DNA from: Collinsella aerofaciens
GTDB taxonomy: Bacteria; Actinomycetota; Coriobacteriia; Coriobacteriales; Coriobacteriaceae
Direction: 5' to 3'
Assembly (NCBI RefSeq): GCF_005845035.1
Contig: NZ_SPFO01000001.1
Coordinates: forward strand, 62,001 to 126,000
DNA: 64,000 nt
Shown: positions 36,028 through 45,127 of the stretch, piece by piece
Position numbering within the stretch: the first letter of the stretch is position 1
How the letters are laid out: each line of letters starts with the position of its first letter
Position numbers and translations under genes: made by a program
Notes under the pieces: model-generated
The model's database searches: none
What the model saw: the letters and a program-made list of their open reading frames with translations, nothing else
Told to the model about the DNA's origin: nothing

Positions 36028-39000
36028 ATGGCGTTGCTAGTAGGATTGGACGTAGGGTCAACGACGACCAAAGTTTACGCGATGCACGAGGATATGACCG
36101 AGGCGTGGTGGGGATATCGCCGCCACGGGGCGTGTCAGACAGCGAGCGTGCGCGCCATGCTCGGCGAGCTCGCCGAGCGCTTTCCCCATGAGTCACTGCG
36201 CGTTGCGGTGACCGGCTCGGGTGCGCGCGATATCGCGACCGCGCTGGGCGCCTCGTACGTTCAGGAGGTGGTCGCCAACGCGCTCGCGATCAGCAGGTTC
36301 TATCCGCAGACGCGCTGCGCCATCGAGCTGGGCGGCCAAGACGCCAAGATGATCTTCTTCCGCACCAACGATAAGGGAGACATCGAGGTTGCCGACATGC
36401 GCATGAACGGCTCGTGCGCAGGCGGTACCGGTGCATTTATCGACGAGATGGCAAAGCTCATGGGGGTCGGAACCGAATCGGGCGAGTTCGAGCAGCTCGC
36501 AAGCCGGGGAACGACCGTCCACGAGGTCTCGGGCCGCTGCGGCGTGTACGCAAAGACCGATATCCAGCCGCTGCTCAACGAGGGCATTCCTACCACCGAC
36601 CTGGCGCTTTCGGCGCTTCACGCGGTCGCCCGCCAAACGATCGGCGGTCTGGCCCAGGGTATCGACATCGAGCCACCGGTAATCTTCGAGGGCGGTACGC
36701 TCGCCTACAACCCCACACTGGTCCGCGTGTTCCGGGAGCAACTGAATCTATCGGACGATCAGGTTATCGTCCCGCGCGATCCGCAGATCATGGTCGCGCG
36801 CGGTGCCGCCCTGTCGCTGACCGACATGTTCGCATCGTCCCAACCGATCGACCTTCCCGACGCTTTTGTCCGGCTGGATAAGCTCGAGACGGTCGCGCCC
36901 GCAAGCGGGGAGGGACGTCTTGCCCAGCCCTTTTTTGCCACACCTGCCGAGCAGGCGGATTTTACGGCACGCCATGGCAAAGAGATGCCGGCAAAGGGTC
37001 CGGATGCGTATGCGCCCGGAGAGACGGTGCGTGTGGCGCTCGGTATCGATTCGGGGAGCACGACGACCAAGTTCGCCCTGGTCGATGAGGCGGGTGAGCT
37101 TGTCGATTCGTTCTACGCGTCTAATAACGGCAGACCGCTCGACGTCGCCCAACAGGGTCTTGTCAGCTTGAAGAACCGCTGGGAGACAGCGGGAGTCACG
37201 CTTGCGATCGATGCCGTGGGCACCACGGGATACGGCGAGGAGCTTTTCGCGCGCGCGTTCCACGCCGACTACCATACGGTCGAGACGGTCGCGCACGCCC
37301 GCGCCGCGTGCGTATGCGTTCCCGATGCGACCTTCGTGCTCGACATCGGCGGACAGGATATGAAGGCCATCTGGCTCAACCACGGCGTGCTGACCGATAT
37401 CGTCGTCAACGAGGCGTGCTCTGCGGGCTGCGGCTCGTTCCTCGAGGGTTTTGCCAAAAACCTCGGAATAGCCGTTGAGGATATCGCGACCGAGGCATTT
37501 TCGTCCAAAGCCCCCGCCGTTCTCGGCAGCCGCTGCACGGTGTTCATGAACAGCAGCGTCGTTTCCGAGCAGCGGCGCGGTAAGGGTCCGGGCGACATCA
37601 TGGCCGGTCTCTGCCGTTCGATTATCGAGAACGTGTTCACCAAGGTCATTCGCGTTTCAAATCTCAACCGTCTGGGCGACAAAGTCGTCGTCCAGGGCGG
37701 CACGTTCCGAAACGACGCGGTGCTGCGCGCATTCGAGCAGTATCTGGGCAAACCCGTCACGCGTGCGCCCCACCCGGGGCTGATGGGCGCTATCGGTATC
37801 GCCCTGCTCGCGCGCGAGGAATGCTGCAAGGGCGACGCCGGCACGTCGTTTATCGGGCTCGATGCCGTGGAGCGCTTCGAGCATCGCGAGTTCGGCGGCG
37901 TTACCTGCCGTCGGTGCAACAACCGCTGCCAGCGCGCGGTCGTGGCATTTGGCGACGGCTCGCTTTACGTCACGAGCAATCGCTGCCCGCGCGGCGGCGC
38001 CATCTCATGGGATGAGCTCGTGCGCGAGGTTCCCGCGGCGGAGGAGCTGCGTCCGCAGGGTGCTTGCGAGGCACAGGCACCCGGCACGGGGCGCGACCGG
38101 ACCGCGGCTGCCCCCAATCTCTTTGTCGACCGCGAGAAGCTGCTGTTCGAGCCGTACCCCACGGTTCCCGTCTGCGGGGGGCGCGATGTCACGATCGGCA
38201 TTCCCCGTGTGCTCGAGTTCTGGGACACCATGCCGTTCTGGTCGACGTTCTTCAGCACGCTCGGCTTTAAGGTGCGCGTCTCGGGACGCAGCACCAAGGC
38301 GATGTACGAGCGCGGTCTGGCGCACGTCACATCCGACACCGTGTGCTTCCCGGCCAAGCTCGTCCACGGGCACATCCGCAATCTCGTCGACGCCGGCGTC
38401 GACCGCATCTTCATGCCCATCATCACGACGGTGCCCACCGAAAACACCGCCTCTACCAGCGAGTGGATGTGCGCCGTCGTAAAGGGATACCCCTACGTGA
38501 TGCGCAATTCCGATAACCCGGAGGAGCGTTTCGGCGTTCCGTTCGATACGCCGCTGTTCCACTGGTACGACGAGGGCGACCGAAACCGCCAGCTCAAGGC
38601 GTGGTGCAAGGAGACCTTCGATATCGATGCCGACCTGGTTGCCAAGGCGACCGAGCAGGCGGACCGCGCGCAGCAGACGTTTGAGAACCAGCTGCAGCTG
38701 CGCGGCAGGCAGGTGCTCGAGAACGTGCGCGAGGACGGCGGCTACGCGGTGGTGATCGCTTCGCGCCCGTACCACAACGACCCGCTGGTCAACCACGGGC
38801 TGCCCAAGCTCTTCTCTGAGCGCGGCATCCCCGTGCTGACGCCCGATGCGGTGCCGGGGGTCTGCAACGTCGATCTTTCCAACAGCCGCATCGACATCGT
38901 GAACAACTACCATGCGCGCATGCTGTCGTGCGCGGTCATCGTCGCATCGACGCCCGAGCTCGAGCTCGTGCAGATGGGCAGCTTCGGCTGCGGCCACGAT

Positions 39001-40467
39001 GCGTATCTCACCGACGAGATCGCGCGCATGATGGGCGAGATGGGCTCCAAGGTTCCGATGATGATCAAGCTCGATGAGAGCGACGTCGCCGGTCCCATGG
39101 GCATTCGCGTGCGTTCGTTTATCGAGTCGGTCAACCGTCGTCGCGCGGAGGAGCGTGCCGAGGGCGCCCGGGTGCACGCGGTCCATCCGCTCGACGACCC
39201 GTATAAGGTCAAGTACACCAAGCGCGACCGGCACGACAAGATCGCGCTGGTCCCCAACACCTCCCATGCGTTCTGCAGGCTCATGACCGCGGCGATGCGC
39301 AATCAGGGCGTGCGCGCCGAGGCCCTTGATATCGGGCGCGAGGATGCCATCCGCCTGGGCAAACGCTATGTGCACAACGACATCTGCTTCCCCGCGCAAA
39401 TCGTGATCGGCGAGGCGCTCGCGGCACTCAAGAGCGGTAAGTACGACCCGCACGACGTCGCCGTGGTGACTGGCAAGTATATCGGCGACTGCCGCTTGAC
39501 GCACTACATGCCCCTGCTGCGCCGCGCGCTCGACGACGCGGGATACGACTATGTCCCGGTGCTCACCAACGACGACGTCGATGCCCACAATGCGCATCCG
39601 GGCTTCAAGCTCGGCCTTGGCCCGAGCATCCAGATCGCCTACGGTCTTCCCATGATCGATGCCCTCGAGGCCATGCTTAGGCGCATCCGTCCCTACGAGC
39701 TCGAGAAGGGCGCGGCGGACGCTGCGTTCGACCGCGCGCTCGATGAGGTTATCGAGGGCATGGAGCGCTCCGGGCTGAGAGGCCAGGCGACGGGCTTCAA
39801 ACGCGCGCTTGCGATCATGGACGCCGTTCCGTACGACCGCTCGAACCCGCATCCGACCGTTCTCATCGTGGGCGAGTACCTGCTCAATTTCCATCTCGGC
39901 GCCAACCACGAGATCGAGCGCTACCTCGAGGACAACGGGCTCGAGGTCATCGAGGCGCGCATGACCGACGTGATCCGCAAGACCTATTTCTACAAGCATG
40001 CGCAGTCGCGCGAGTTCCACGTCGATCTGTCGCTGCCCGAAAAGGCCTGGTACGCCACGGCGGACAACCTGTTCGAGCTCGCGCACGACCGTTGCGACCG
40101 CCTGGGCGCGGCGAGCCCGCTCTACGAGCCGCCGACGCGCATGCCCGAGCTCGTGCGCGCGAGCGATAAGATCCTGCACCATACGTTCGATGCGGGCGAG
40201 GGCGTGCTGATTCCGGCGGAGATCCTCGAGCACGCCAAGCGCGGCTGCCGCAACTTCGTGATCCTGCAGCCGTTCGGGTGTCTGCCCAACCATGTCGTGG
40301 GGCGCGGGCTCATCCATGCGCTCAAGGAGCAGTATCCCACGGCGCAGTTCCTGCCGCTCGACTACGATCCCGACGTGAGCTTCGCCAACGTGGAGAACCG
40401 TCTTCAGATGCTCATCATGAACGCCAAGGCGCAGGGGTGCGGTGAGGCGCATGGCGAGACCGCGTAA
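36028..40467 (+). CDS. Giant acyl-CoA dehydratase activase-related protein
   Basis: 1479 residues. Two ASKHA activase domains in tandem: residues about 4-255 (GLDVGSTTTKVYA, GGQDAKMI, Cys in NGSCAGGTG and SGRCGVYAKTD) and about 338-585 (GIDSGSTTTKFAL, GGQDMKAI, Cys in NEACSAGCG and GSRCTVF). The Cys pairs are those that hold the [4Fe-4S] cluster in 2-hydroxyacyl-CoA dehydratase activators. From about 720 follow DUF2229 and HgdB-like segments with CFPAKLVHGH and NDICFPAQIVIGEAL. Such fused proteins are common in anaerobes, of unknown substrate; not linked here to dehydratase subunits. ACGGAGC precedes the ATG. It overlaps the TetR gene. Confidence 0.9.
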   Translation: MALLVGLDVGSTTTKVYAMHEDMTEAWWGYRRHGACQTASVRAMLGELAERFPHESLRVAVTGSGARDIATALGASYVQEVVANALAISRFYPQTRCAIELGGQDAKMIFFRTNDKGDIEVADMRMNGSCAGGTGAFIDEMAKLMGVGTESGEFEQLASRGTTVHEVSGRCGVYAKTDIQPLLNEGIPTTDLALSALHAVARQTIGGLAQGIDIEPPVIFEGGTLAYNPTLVRVFREQLNLSDDQVIVPRDPQIMVARGAALSLTDMFASSQPIDLPDAFVRLDKLETVAPASGEGRLAQPFFATPAEQADFTARHGKEMPAKGPDAYAPGETVRVALGIDSGSTTTKFALVDEAGELVDSFYASNNGRPLDVAQQGLVSLKNRWETAGVTLAIDAVGTTGYGEELFARAFHADYHTVETVAHARAACVCVPDATFVLDIGGQDMKAIWLNHGVLTDIVVNEACSAGCGSFLEGFAKNLGIAVEDIATEAFSSKAPAVLGSRCTVFMNSSVVSEQRRGKGPGDIMAGLCRSIIENVFTKVIRVSNLNRLGDKVVVQGGTFRNDAVLRAFEQYLGKPVTRAPHPGLMGAIGIALLAREECCKGDAGTSFIGLDAVERFEHREFGGVTCRRCNNRCQRAVVAFGDGSLYVTSNRCPRGGAISWDELVREVPAAEELRPQGACEAQAPGTGRDRTAAAPNLFVDREKLLFEPYPTVPVCGGRDVTIGIPRVLEFWDTMPFWSTFFSTLGFKVRVSGRSTKAMYERGLAHVTSDTVCFPAKLVHGHIRNLVDAGVDRIFMPIITTVPTENTASTSEWMCAVVKGYPYVMRNSDNPEERFGVPFDTPLFHWYDEGDRNRQLKAWCKETFDIDADLVAKATEQADRAQQTFENQLQLRGRQVLENVREDGGYAVVIASRPYHNDPLVNHGLPKLFSERGIPVLTPDAVPGVCNVDLSNSRIDIVNNYHARMLSCAVIVASTPELELVQMGSFGCGHDAYLTDEIARMMGEMGSKVPMMIKLDESDVAGPMGIRVRSFIESVNRRRAEERAEGARVHAVHPLDDPYKVKYTKRDRHDKIALVPNTSHAFCRLMTAAMRNQGVRAEALDIGREDAIRLGKRYVHNDICFPAQIVIGEALAALKSGKYDPHDVAVVTGKYIGDCRLTHYMPLLRRALDDAGYDYVPVLTNDDVDAHNAHPGFKLGLGPSIQIAYGLPMIDALEAMLRRIRPYELEKGAADAAFDRALDEVIEGMERSGLRGQATGFKRALAIMDAVPYDRSNPHPTVLIVGEYLLNFHLGANHEIERYLEDNGLEVIEARMTDVIRKTYFYKHAQSREFHVDLSLPEKAWYATADNLFELAHDRCDRLGAASPLYEPPTRMPELVRASDKILHHTFDAGEGVLIPAEILEHAKRGCRNFVILQPFGCLPNHVVGRGLIHALKEQYPTAQFLPLDYDPDVSFANVENRLQMLIMNAKAQGCGEAHGETA

Positions 40468-41140
40468 GGACGCCGATGCGCCCGATGCGCGCACCCGTAT
40501 CATCGAGGCGTTTTGGGAGCTCATCGAGAACAACAGCATCTTCGAGCTGTCGGTTGGCGAGGTGACCCGCGCCGCCCAGTGCAATCGCGGAACGTTTTAC
40601 TACTATTTTCACGATTTCGATGAACTCGTCGCCATCGCCATGACCCAGCTGCTGCAGGATAACGAGCTTATCACCGATGCCCTCTGGCATTTTTCGAGCG
40701 AGGGCGACCTTTCGGCGTTCGACCGGCGCGACGTCCGCTGCCTGCTGCGGCGCATCGTCATCACCATGAGGGCGGGTGCCGCCGAGCAGGTCGTGCAGGG
40801 CATCCATACGATCATCATCGACCGCGTGAGAGAGATCGTCCACCCCGACGGAGAAGAGCTCAAGGCAGATTCGAGCTTTGCGGTGGGCTTTCTGGTCTCG
40901 GGCATCATGGGCTTTGTGATGGCGGTCGGCTTTGCCCGGGAGGGCGGCGAGGAGATAGACCTCGAGCAGCTGGGGGACAGCGCGTGCGCGTACCTGAGGG
41001 CGGTCGCCATGCAGACGGTTGAAACGGTCGCGCAAGTCGAGGGCGTCGATACATCCGAGCTGCTCGAACGCGTCTCCAAGGAGGCCGATGCCTATCGCGC
41101 ATCGCGTGCGACGAGTCCCGACGTGGTGAAAGACGTCTAG
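40451..41140 (+). CDS. TetR family regulator
   Basis: 229 residues from the ATG at 40451, inside the end of the activase gene (17-base overlap) and preceded by GGTGAGG; a GTG at 40442 is an alternative. N-terminal HTH: TRIIEAFWELIENNSIFELSVGEVTRAAQCNRGTFYYYFHDFDELV. The C-terminal ligand domain is not recognisable. Being co-translated with the activase, and with a perfect palindrome at 35958 ahead of that gene, it probably represses its own operon. Confidence 0.9.
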   Translation: MARPRKDADAPDARTRIIEAFWELIENNSIFELSVGEVTRAAQCNRGTFYYYFHDFDELVAIAMTQLLQDNELITDALWHFSSEGDLSAFDRRDVRCLLRRIVITMRAGAAEQVVQGIHTIIIDRVREIVHPDGEELKADSSFAVGFLVSGIMGFVMAVGFAREGGEEIDLEQLGDSACAYLRAVAMQTVETVAQVEGVDTSELLERVSKEADAYRASRATSPDVVKDV

Positions 41141-41274
41141 GGTTTCTCTTGCGGGGCGCCCGTCGCGCATCGCGCGGTGAGTCCCGCGATGCGGTCATAA
41201 CCTGCATTCATGTGAGCCGGGTTTATAGATATTCCTCCAGCTGTTAACATATACTCCATATGGGTAAAGAGACC

Positions 41275-41306
41275 AAAGCGCTGCCGCGGGGCGGCGCTTT
41301 GCGTTT
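41275..41306 (+). terminator. Hairpin in the clpC leader
   Basis: AAAGCGCTGCCGC pairs with GCGGCGCTTT (one bulge), then GCGTTTG. It is either the end of the TetR transcript or an attenuator; TATACT at 41250-41255 just upstream looks like a clpC -10, which would place it inside the clpC leader. Confidence 0.5.
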
Positions 41307-41337
41307 GAAAAAACTAGCTCGTCTAAGAGGAACTAGC

Positions 41338-43980
41338 ATGTTAGACCGTTTTACCGATCGTGCGCGTAAGGTCATGTCCATGGCCAAGCAAGAAGCGCTC
41401 GATCTTCATTCAAATAAGGTGGGCACCGAGCACCTGCTGCTCGCGCTTGCCAAGGAGGACGAGGGCATTGCCGCCGAGGCGCTGCGTTCGCTCGACATCT
41501 CCTATGATGACATCATGGATACTCTCAAAGAGGTCCAGACCACGGTTCCCGAGCCCAGTGAGGAGACCGAGGCGGCCAAGCTCGCCTTTACGCCGCTCGT
41601 CATTAGCGTGATGGAGCGTTCATTCCGCGTGGCGCGCGAGAACAACCAGACCTACGTGTCGACCGAGCACTTGCTGATCGGTATCGTCGAAGAGGGCAAC
41701 GGCATGGCCATGGACATCCTCATGCGCCTGGGTGTGTCGTCCGCCTCCATCAAAAAGGCTATCGAGAAACTCACCGCCAAGGACCAGGACAAGAAGCGTC
41801 CGCTCGCCGGCGCCGGTGCTGGTCGTCCCGGTGCGGGCCTGCCGTTCTTTAGCGGCTCGGATACCTCTCAGCAAAAGGGGGGTGGCACCGATACGCTTAA
41901 GCAGTTCGCGACCAACCTCACGCAGAAGGCGCGCGACGGCGAGCTCGACCCTGTAATTGGTCGCGAAAAGGAAGTCCAGCGTATGATGGAAATTCTTTCG
42001 CGCCGCACCAAGAACAACCCGCTCATTCTGGGCGACCCCGGCGTGGGCAAGACGGCCATCGTCGAGGGCCTGGCTCAGCAGATTGCAGCCGGCAACGTGC
42101 CCGAGAACCTCATGAACCAGAATATCTGGACGCTCGACCTGCCGGGCCTCGTGGCGGGCGCCAAGTATCGCGGCGAGTTTGAGGAGCGCCTCAAGAACGT
42201 GATTCAGGAGGCCACCGAAGCCGACGACGTCATCCTGTTTATCGACGAGATGCACACCATCATCGGTGCCGGTTCTGCCGAGGGCTCCATCGACGCGAGC
42301 TCCATGCTCAAACCCGTGCTCGCGCGCGGTGCCTTTCAGATTATCGGTGCCACCACGGCCGAGGAATTCCGCAAGTACCTCACCAAGGACCCGGCCTTCG
42401 AGCGTCGCTTCCAGACCATCGATGTCGAGGAGCCGAGCGTCGAGGACACGGTCAAGATCCTGACCGCACTCAAGCCGCGCTACGAGGAGCATCACCATGT
42501 GCGCTATACGCAGGGTGCTATCGAGGCCGCCGCGAACCTTTCCAACCGCTACATCCAGGATCGCTTCCTGCCCGATAAGGCCATCGACCTCATCGACGAG
42601 GCCGGTGCCCGCGCTCGCATCGCCGCGAATCGCGCGCCCGAGCCGGTGCGCGAGGCCGAGCATCGCATAGAGGAGCTCAAGGCCGCCGCGCAGGAGGCCA
42701 CCGAGGGCGACGACATGAACAAGGCCGCCGAGATTACCGAGCAGCAGAAGGCCGCCGAGATTGAGCTCGCCGAGGCCAAGGCTGCCTGGACCGCTGAGCT
42801 CGACGCCAGCCCGCTCACCATCGATGTGAGTCAGATTGCCGACATCGTGTCCGTGACCTCTGGCGTGCCGGTTTCCTCGCTCACCGAGAGCGAGAGCCGG
42901 CGCCTGCTGCAGACCGAAAGCGTGCTCAAGACGCGCATCATCGGCCAGGATGAGGCAGTCGAGGCCGTCGCCAAGGCCGTGCGCCGCAGCCGCTCGCCGC
43001 TCAAGGACCCGCGTCGTCCCGGCGGCAGCTTTATCTTCCTGGGTCCCACCGGCACAGGCAAGACCGAGCTCGCCAAGACGCTCGCCGAGTACCTCTTTGG
43101 CAGCAAGGACGCGCTCATCAGCTTCGACATGTCGGAGTTCGGCAGCGAGTTCGAGGTCTCCAAGCTCATCGGTAGCCCTCCGGGTTACGTGGGCCACGAC
43201 GAGGGCGGTCAGCTCACCAAGGCCGTTCGCCGTCATCCGTACTCGGTCGTGCTGTTCGACGAGATCGAGAAGGCGCACCCCGACATCTTCAACATTTTGT
43301 TGCAGGTGCTGGAGGAGGGCCGCCTGACCGATAGCCAGGGCAAGACGGTCGACTTCCGCAATACCGTGATCATCATGACGTCCAACGTGGGCGCCCGCGA
43401 GATCGCGCAGGATGCGAGCGTCGGTTTTGGCACCACCGGTGAGCAGGGTCTCACGTCGAGCGAGATCCGCGGCCGTGCGATGGGCGAGCTCAAGCGCCTG
43501 TTCCGCCCCGAGCTGCTCAATCGTATCGACGATATTGTGGTGTTCCAGAAGCTCTCGGGCGAGAATCTCACCAAGATTGCGCACCTGCTGGTGGACGATC
43601 TGCGTCAGCGTTTGATTGCCAACGGCATGAACATCAAGCTCACCGATGCGGCCTATGACAAGATCGTGGCCGAGGGCACCGACCTCACCAACGGTGCGCG
43701 TCCGCTGCGCCGCGCCATTCAAAAGCTCATCGAGGACCCGCTGTCCGAGGAGCTCCTGGCCGGCGAGTGGGGCGAGGGCGATACCGTCCTGTGCGACGTG
43801 GCCGATGGCAAGTTTGTCTTTAGCCACGGCACGGGCGAGATCCCGGCACCGCGTCAGGCGGGCACGCTCGGTGGCGATACCGCCCCGGCGGCACCGCACA
43901 CCGGCAACGCCGCGCCCGTGAGCGGCGGCGTGACCTCGGGCCCCGGCGGCATGATGCAAGCCGGTTCCGGCGCGCTGTAG
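41338..43980 (+). CDS. clpC: ATP-dependent Clp protease ATPase subunit ClpC
   Basis: 880 residues from the ATG at 41338 (AAGAGGAA upstream), giving the standard [20 protein letters not shown] start. Double N-repeat to residue 145, AAA1 with GDPGVGKT near 231, coiled-coil M domain (residues about 435-490, Ala/Glu rich) as expected for ClpC, AAA2 with GPTGTGKT near 569 and the ClpP-binding loop after it. The C-terminus is a Gly/Pro/Ala-rich extension. It unfolds proteins for ClpP. No ctsR, mcsA or mcsB is next to it. Confidence 0.95.
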   Translation: MLDRFTDRARKVMSMAKQEALDLHSNKVGTEHLLLALAKEDEGIAAEALRSLDISYDDIMDTLKEVQTTVPEPSEETEAAKLAFTPLVISVMERSFRVARENNQTYVSTEHLLIGIVEEGNGMAMDILMRLGVSSASIKKAIEKLTAKDQDKKRPLAGAGAGRPGAGLPFFSGSDTSQQKGGGTDTLKQFATNLTQKARDGELDPVIGREKEVQRMMEILSRRTKNNPLILGDPGVGKTAIVEGLAQQIAAGNVPENLMNQNIWTLDLPGLVAGAKYRGEFEERLKNVIQEATEADDVILFIDEMHTIIGAGSAEGSIDASSMLKPVLARGAFQIIGATTAEEFRKYLTKDPAFERRFQTIDVEEPSVEDTVKILTALKPRYEEHHHVRYTQGAIEAAANLSNRYIQDRFLPDKAIDLIDEAGARARIAANRAPEPVREAEHRIEELKAAAQEATEGDDMNKAAEITEQQKAAEIELAEAKAAWTAELDASPLTIDVSQIADIVSVTSGVPVSSLTESESRRLLQTESVLKTRIIGQDEAVEAVAKAVRRSRSPLKDPRRPGGSFIFLGPTGTGKTELAKTLAEYLFGSKDALISFDMSEFGSEFEVSKLIGSPPGYVGHDEGGQLTKAVRRHPYSVVLFDEIEKAHPDIFNILLQVLEEGRLTDSQGKTVDFRNTVIIMTSNVGAREIAQDASVGFGTTGEQGLTSSEIRGRAMGELKRLFRPELLNRIDDIVVFQKLSGENLTKIAHLLVDDLRQRLIANGMNIKLTDAAYDKIVAEGTDLTNGARPLRRAIQKLIEDPLSEELLAGEWGEGDTVLCDVADGKFVFSHGTGEIPAPRQAGTLGGDTAPAAPHTGNAAPVSGGVTSGPGGMMQAGSGAL

Positions 43981-43999
43981 GGCGTAACATAGCTTTGCG

Positions 44000-44032
44000 A
44001 AGGGGCACTCCTGTCGGGGCGCCCCTTTTTTA
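44000..44032 (+). terminator. Terminator of clpC
   Basis: AGGGGC pairs with GCCCCT over a 14-base loop, followed by TTTTTTA. Confidence 0.75.
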
Positions 44033-44043
44033 TGAGTAAATGG

Positions 44044-44074
44044 TGCTATACTCGAAATATAAATATGTATAGCA
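44044..44074 (+). promoter_or_regulatory. Inverted repeat at the toxin-antitoxin promoter
   Basis: TGCTATAC and GTATAGCA (8 bp, perfect) flank a 15-base AT-rich spacer, ending 12 bases before the antitoxin start codon; AGAAGGAG follows. The left arm contains TATACT, a good -10. Likely binding site of the antitoxin. Confidence 0.7.
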
Positions 44075-44086
44075 GAAGGAGCTAGC

Positions 44087-44455
44087 ATGCCAATATCGGT
44101 ACTCGACTCACGGCCGGTCCAGATGAATGTGCGCATGGATCGCCAACTCAAAGAGGCTGGGGACGCCGTGCTGGCGCATATCGGCATGACGCCGTCACAA
44201 GCTGTGAGGGAGCTGTGGCAGTACTTGACCGAGAACGGTCATATGCCCGTCGCAAAAAAGAATGATGACGAAGTCCTGCCTGACGACATACGATCGAAGG
44301 CGAGTTCGTCCCGCGTCTCGGAAGGGGCTGCGTTAATTTCGAATTTTTATGAGCGGTTCTCGATTCAGAGGCCGAGCCCCGATGAAGCCTTTGATTACGA
44401 CGAGTTATACGATCAAATGATGAGCGAGAGATTCAGCGATTGGATCGAATTATGA
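44087..44455 (+). CDS. RelB/DinJ-type antitoxin
   Basis: 122 residues. VQMNVRMDRQLKEAGDAVLAHIGMTPSQAVRELWQYLTENGHMP is the ribbon-helix-helix of the RelB/DinJ family. The C-terminus, which should wrap the toxin, is longer than in DinJ (about 35 extra residues). It should repress the operon through the inverted repeat just upstream. Its stop codon overlaps the toxin start (ATGA). Confidence 0.82.
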   Translation: MPISVLDSRPVQMNVRMDRQLKEAGDAVLAHIGMTPSQAVRELWQYLTENGHMPVAKKNDDEVLPDDIRSKASSSRVSEGAALISNFYERFSIQRPSPDEAFDYDELYDQMMSERFSDWIEL

Positions 44456-44979
44456 GTGGCGTCGGAACGAAACGTGTGCTCAAGCTGTTGATCGACACGA
44501 ACGTCTGGCTAGATTACTTTCTCGCTCGCACGAATGCGACCAGGCCGATAGTCGAGCTCCTTTCTCGCGCGGCGGAAGCGGAGGATATCGTCCTCTTCTC
44601 GTCCTCCCTGTCTGTCAAAGACGTCTATTACATTCTGGGAAGGACGATGAAGGCCGACGCCCGCCGTGAGGGGGCTCTCACTCCCGAAGCCATCGCCGGT
44701 GCCGACGAGACAGCGTGGGCGTGCGTTCGCCTGATTCGGCAAAAGTCGATTATTGCCTCGGTCGGTGCAGACGAGGTCTTCGACTCCTTTGTGTTCAAGT
44801 ATCATCACAACGACTTTGAGGACGACCTGATGCTGGGCGTCGCCAATCGCATTGATGCCGATTACGTCGTGACAGAGGACAAAAATCTCATCAAACATAC
44901 CAATGGTGTATGCATTAATGTTCAACAGGCGTTGAAGTTGGTTGAAGGGTCCAACGTCCCTTCGGCACGGCCCGTCTAA
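44452..44979 (+). CDS. PIN-domain toxin
   Basis: 175 residues from the ATG at 44452, which overlaps the antitoxin stop. PIN fold acidic residues are present: LLIDTNVWLDYF at the N-terminus, and DFEDDLMLGVANRIDADYVVTEDKNLIKH near the end. PIN toxins are Mg2+-dependent RNases that cut tRNA or rRNA. The pairing with a RelB/DinJ-type antitoxin instead of VapB is less usual. Confidence 0.85.
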   Translation: MSGVGTKRVLKLLIDTNVWLDYFLARTNATRPIVELLSRAAEAEDIVLFSSSLSVKDVYYILGRTMKADARREGALTPEAIAGADETAWACVRLIRQKSIIASVGADEVFDSFVFKYHHNDFEDDLMLGVANRIDADYVVTEDKNLIKHTNGVCINVQQALKLVEGSNVPSARPV

Positions 44980-45127
44980 CCTGCTTTATCTTGATAAAGT
45001 GGCGTTTCCTCGCCGTTAGCCGATGATGCGAGGGCGCTCGGCGTTTTCGACTGGTTTATGCACGCAAAGTCTGGGAATATACAAGTCGCATGTCTTACTG
45101 TCTAACCAGTTGCGCCAAGGAGGCACC

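Noticed and set aside
38005-40584. 859-codon open frame opposite the giant activase
   Set aside because: Composition is that of an antisense frame (Arg/His/Leu/Val/Asp), with no motif; the plus-strand protein is unmistakable.
41620-44187. 855-codon open frame opposite clpC
   Set aside because: Same reason: GC-rich codon bias opens the reverse frame; no family features.
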